Below are positions 5,520 through 6,599 of a stretch of 6,599 bases of DNA, in pieces; the first letter of the stretch is position 1, and every line of letters starts with the position of its first letter. The notes below the pieces were generated by a model, which worked only from the letters and a program-made list of their open reading frames with translations, was not told where the DNA came from and did not search any database. Source of the stretch: Thermoflexales bacterium (lineage in GTDB: Bacteria > Chloroflexota > Anaerolineae > Fen-1058); assembly GCA_030834835.1 (NCBI GenBank), contig JAUQXD010000204.1, forward strand, positions 1-6,599, read 5' to 3'. A program made the translations under genes and the position numbers.

Positions 5520-6599
5520 TCAAAAGTTCATAGCCACAGTCTGCCGCTGTAATTGCCACAATCGATAATACACGCCCGCCCGATCGATCAGCGCCGCGTG
5601 CCGGCCATGCTCGACGATGCGGCCCTGGCTCAGCACGATGATCTCATCAGCAGTCTCCAACCCGATCAGCCGGTGAGTGACGATCAATACCGCCCGATCG
5701 GCCATCAGCGCCCGCAGGGCCTGCCATACCTCGCGCTCGGTCACCGGATCGAGGTTCGCCGTCGCTTCGTCAAAGATCACGATCGGCGTGTCCCTTAACA
5801 CCGCCCGCGCGATGGCCAATCGCTGCCGTTCGCCGCCGCTCAACGCCAATCCCTGTTCCCCGATCGGCGTATCGTAGCCCAACGGCAGTGATTGAATGAA
5901 GTCGTGAAGCTGTGCCTGCTGCGCAGCCTTGATCATCTCGGCCTCAGTTGCGTCCGCGCGCGCCAACAGCAAGTTCTCGCGGATCGTCGCATTGAAGAGG
6001 TGTGTCGTTTGCGAGACCACCCCGAACTGACGCCGCACGTCATCGGGATCAGCGTCATGCACATCAACATCGTTCAACGTAATCGAGCCTGCTTGATAAT
6101 CCCAGAAGCGCAGCAGCAGATTAATCAACGTCGATTTGCCCGCGCCACTGGCGCCTACAATCGCCACCCGCTGCCCGGTCTTCACCGACAGGCTCACCCT
6201 GTCCAGCGCCAGCGGCTCGTTAGCGTTGTAGCGAAAACTCACGTCACGGATAATCAACTCAGCCACTCGACCATGAAGATGCATAGGCGCGAAGGAATCG
6301 TCCATTTCTTCTTCGTGTCTTTGCGTCTTCGCGGTGAAAGTTTCTACATCAACCATCTCAAACAGGCGTCGCGCCGCCTCCAAGTTCGTCTCTAAATATT
6401 GAAAAGCCAGCGGCAGCGCCAGCACGCCTTCAAAACAGGCCAACGCCGCCAGCGCCAGCACCGCCAGATCGATGCCCGTTAAGCGCGCCTCACGCACCAG
6501 CGGAATCGTGATTAACAACACACTCCACATCGCCAGATTCGTCAAAGCCACACCCAACGCCGTATGCAGGCCCGTAATCGACGCCATGCGGCTTTGCAG
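5520..6599 (-). CDS. cydC: ABC exporter, permease-ATPase fusion, CydC-like (3' part)
   Basis: The C-terminal 359 residues of a half-size type IV exporter; the 5' end lies beyond 6599, and about 200 residues should be missing. The visible part has the last membrane helices (about 15-65 of the fragment), an interdomain linker and a complete ATPase domain. The latter has Walker A GASGAGKST (149-157), Q-loop Gln197, signature LSGGERQ (253-259), Walker B IVIFDEA (273-279), D-loop and switch His309, so it should be active. The stretch FEGVLALPLAFQYLETNLEA before the linker resembles CydC, the partner of CydD in exporting cysteine and glutathione for cytochrome bd and periplasmic redox balance. A lipid- or peptide-exporting MsbA-type protein is the alternative. 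A cydD partner would be expected just beyond the window edge. The linker holds a dispersed repeat (6306-6339). Confidence 0.88.
   Translation of the reverse strand: MQSRMASITGLHTALGVALTNLAMWSVLLITIPLVREARLTGIDLAVLALAALACFEGVLALPLAFQYLETNLEAARRLFEMVDVETFTAKTQRHEEEMDDSFAPMHLHGRVAELIIRDVSFRYNANEPLALDRVSLSVKTGQRVAIVGASGAGKSTLINLLLRFWDYQAGSITLNDVDVHDADPDDVRRQFGVVSQTTHLFNATIRENLLLARADATEAEMIKAAQQAQLHDFIQSLPLGYDTPIGEQGLALSGGERQRLAIARAVLRDTPIVIFDEATANLDPVTEREVWQALRALMADRAVLIVTHRLIGLETADEIIVLSQGRIVEHGRHAALIDRAGVYYRLWQLQRQTVAMNF
6306..6339 (-). repeat. Short dispersed environmental repeat, in frame within the ABC gene
   Basis: On the minus strand this 34-nt stretch begins TTTCACCGCGAAGACGCAAA and continues with ACACGAAGAAGAA. 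It matches, from memory, a purine-rich repeat family seen many times in Chloroflexota and other environmental genomes. It is translated as FTAKTQRHEEE in the linker between membrane and ATPase domains, where it makes the linker about ten residues longer than usual and unlike the surrounding protein in composition. Confidence 0.65.

Overview
The window looks like bacterial chromosome of roughly 60% G+C (estimated by eye), probably from Chloroflexota or a similar environmental lineage. The grounds are indirect. They are an LytR-CpsA-Psr (LCP) envelope protein beside a small cold-shock protein, a secreted protein with a Thr/Pro/Asn linker of a kind common in Chloroflexota exoproteins, a GxDKI-type hypothetical protein, a dispersed environmental short repeat inside a gene, and frequent CGATCG palindromes. 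No phage, IS, CRISPR or RNA gene was recognised.

Left part (1-969): a YjbQ/UPF0047 gene on the minus strand (11-427) is divergent from a cold-shock protein gene on the plus strand (659-868). Two good sigma70-type promoters sit back to back between them. The cold-shock gene has a leader of about 143 nt holding a complete intrinsic terminator-like hairpin (560-594) ahead of its own ribosome binding site, which suggests conditional readthrough. A conventional terminator (901-931) closes the gene.

Middle (970-2798): an LCP-family membrane protein (970-2124) is followed 30 nt later by a 167-residue hypothetical protein (2155-2658), probably as one transcription unit. A perfect 12-bp inverted repeat lies in the first codons of the LCP gene. 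A perfect 20-bp palindrome (2716-2757) acts as a likely two-way terminator between this pair and the convergent gene to the right.

Right part (2799-6599), all on the minus strand: an 817-residue secreted protein (2799-5252) has a signal peptide, a large uncharacterised domain, a Thr/Pro/Asn linker and a beta-rich C-terminal domain. A regulatory gap (5253-5519) separates it from the 3' part of an ABC exporter gene, most like CydC of the thiol exporter CydDC, which runs off the window at 6599. The linker between its membrane and ATPase domains contains an in-frame copy of a short dispersed repeat. The genes do not form one pathway. The LCP protein and the secreted protein both act at the cell envelope or outside it; the others look like housekeeping or regulatory genes.
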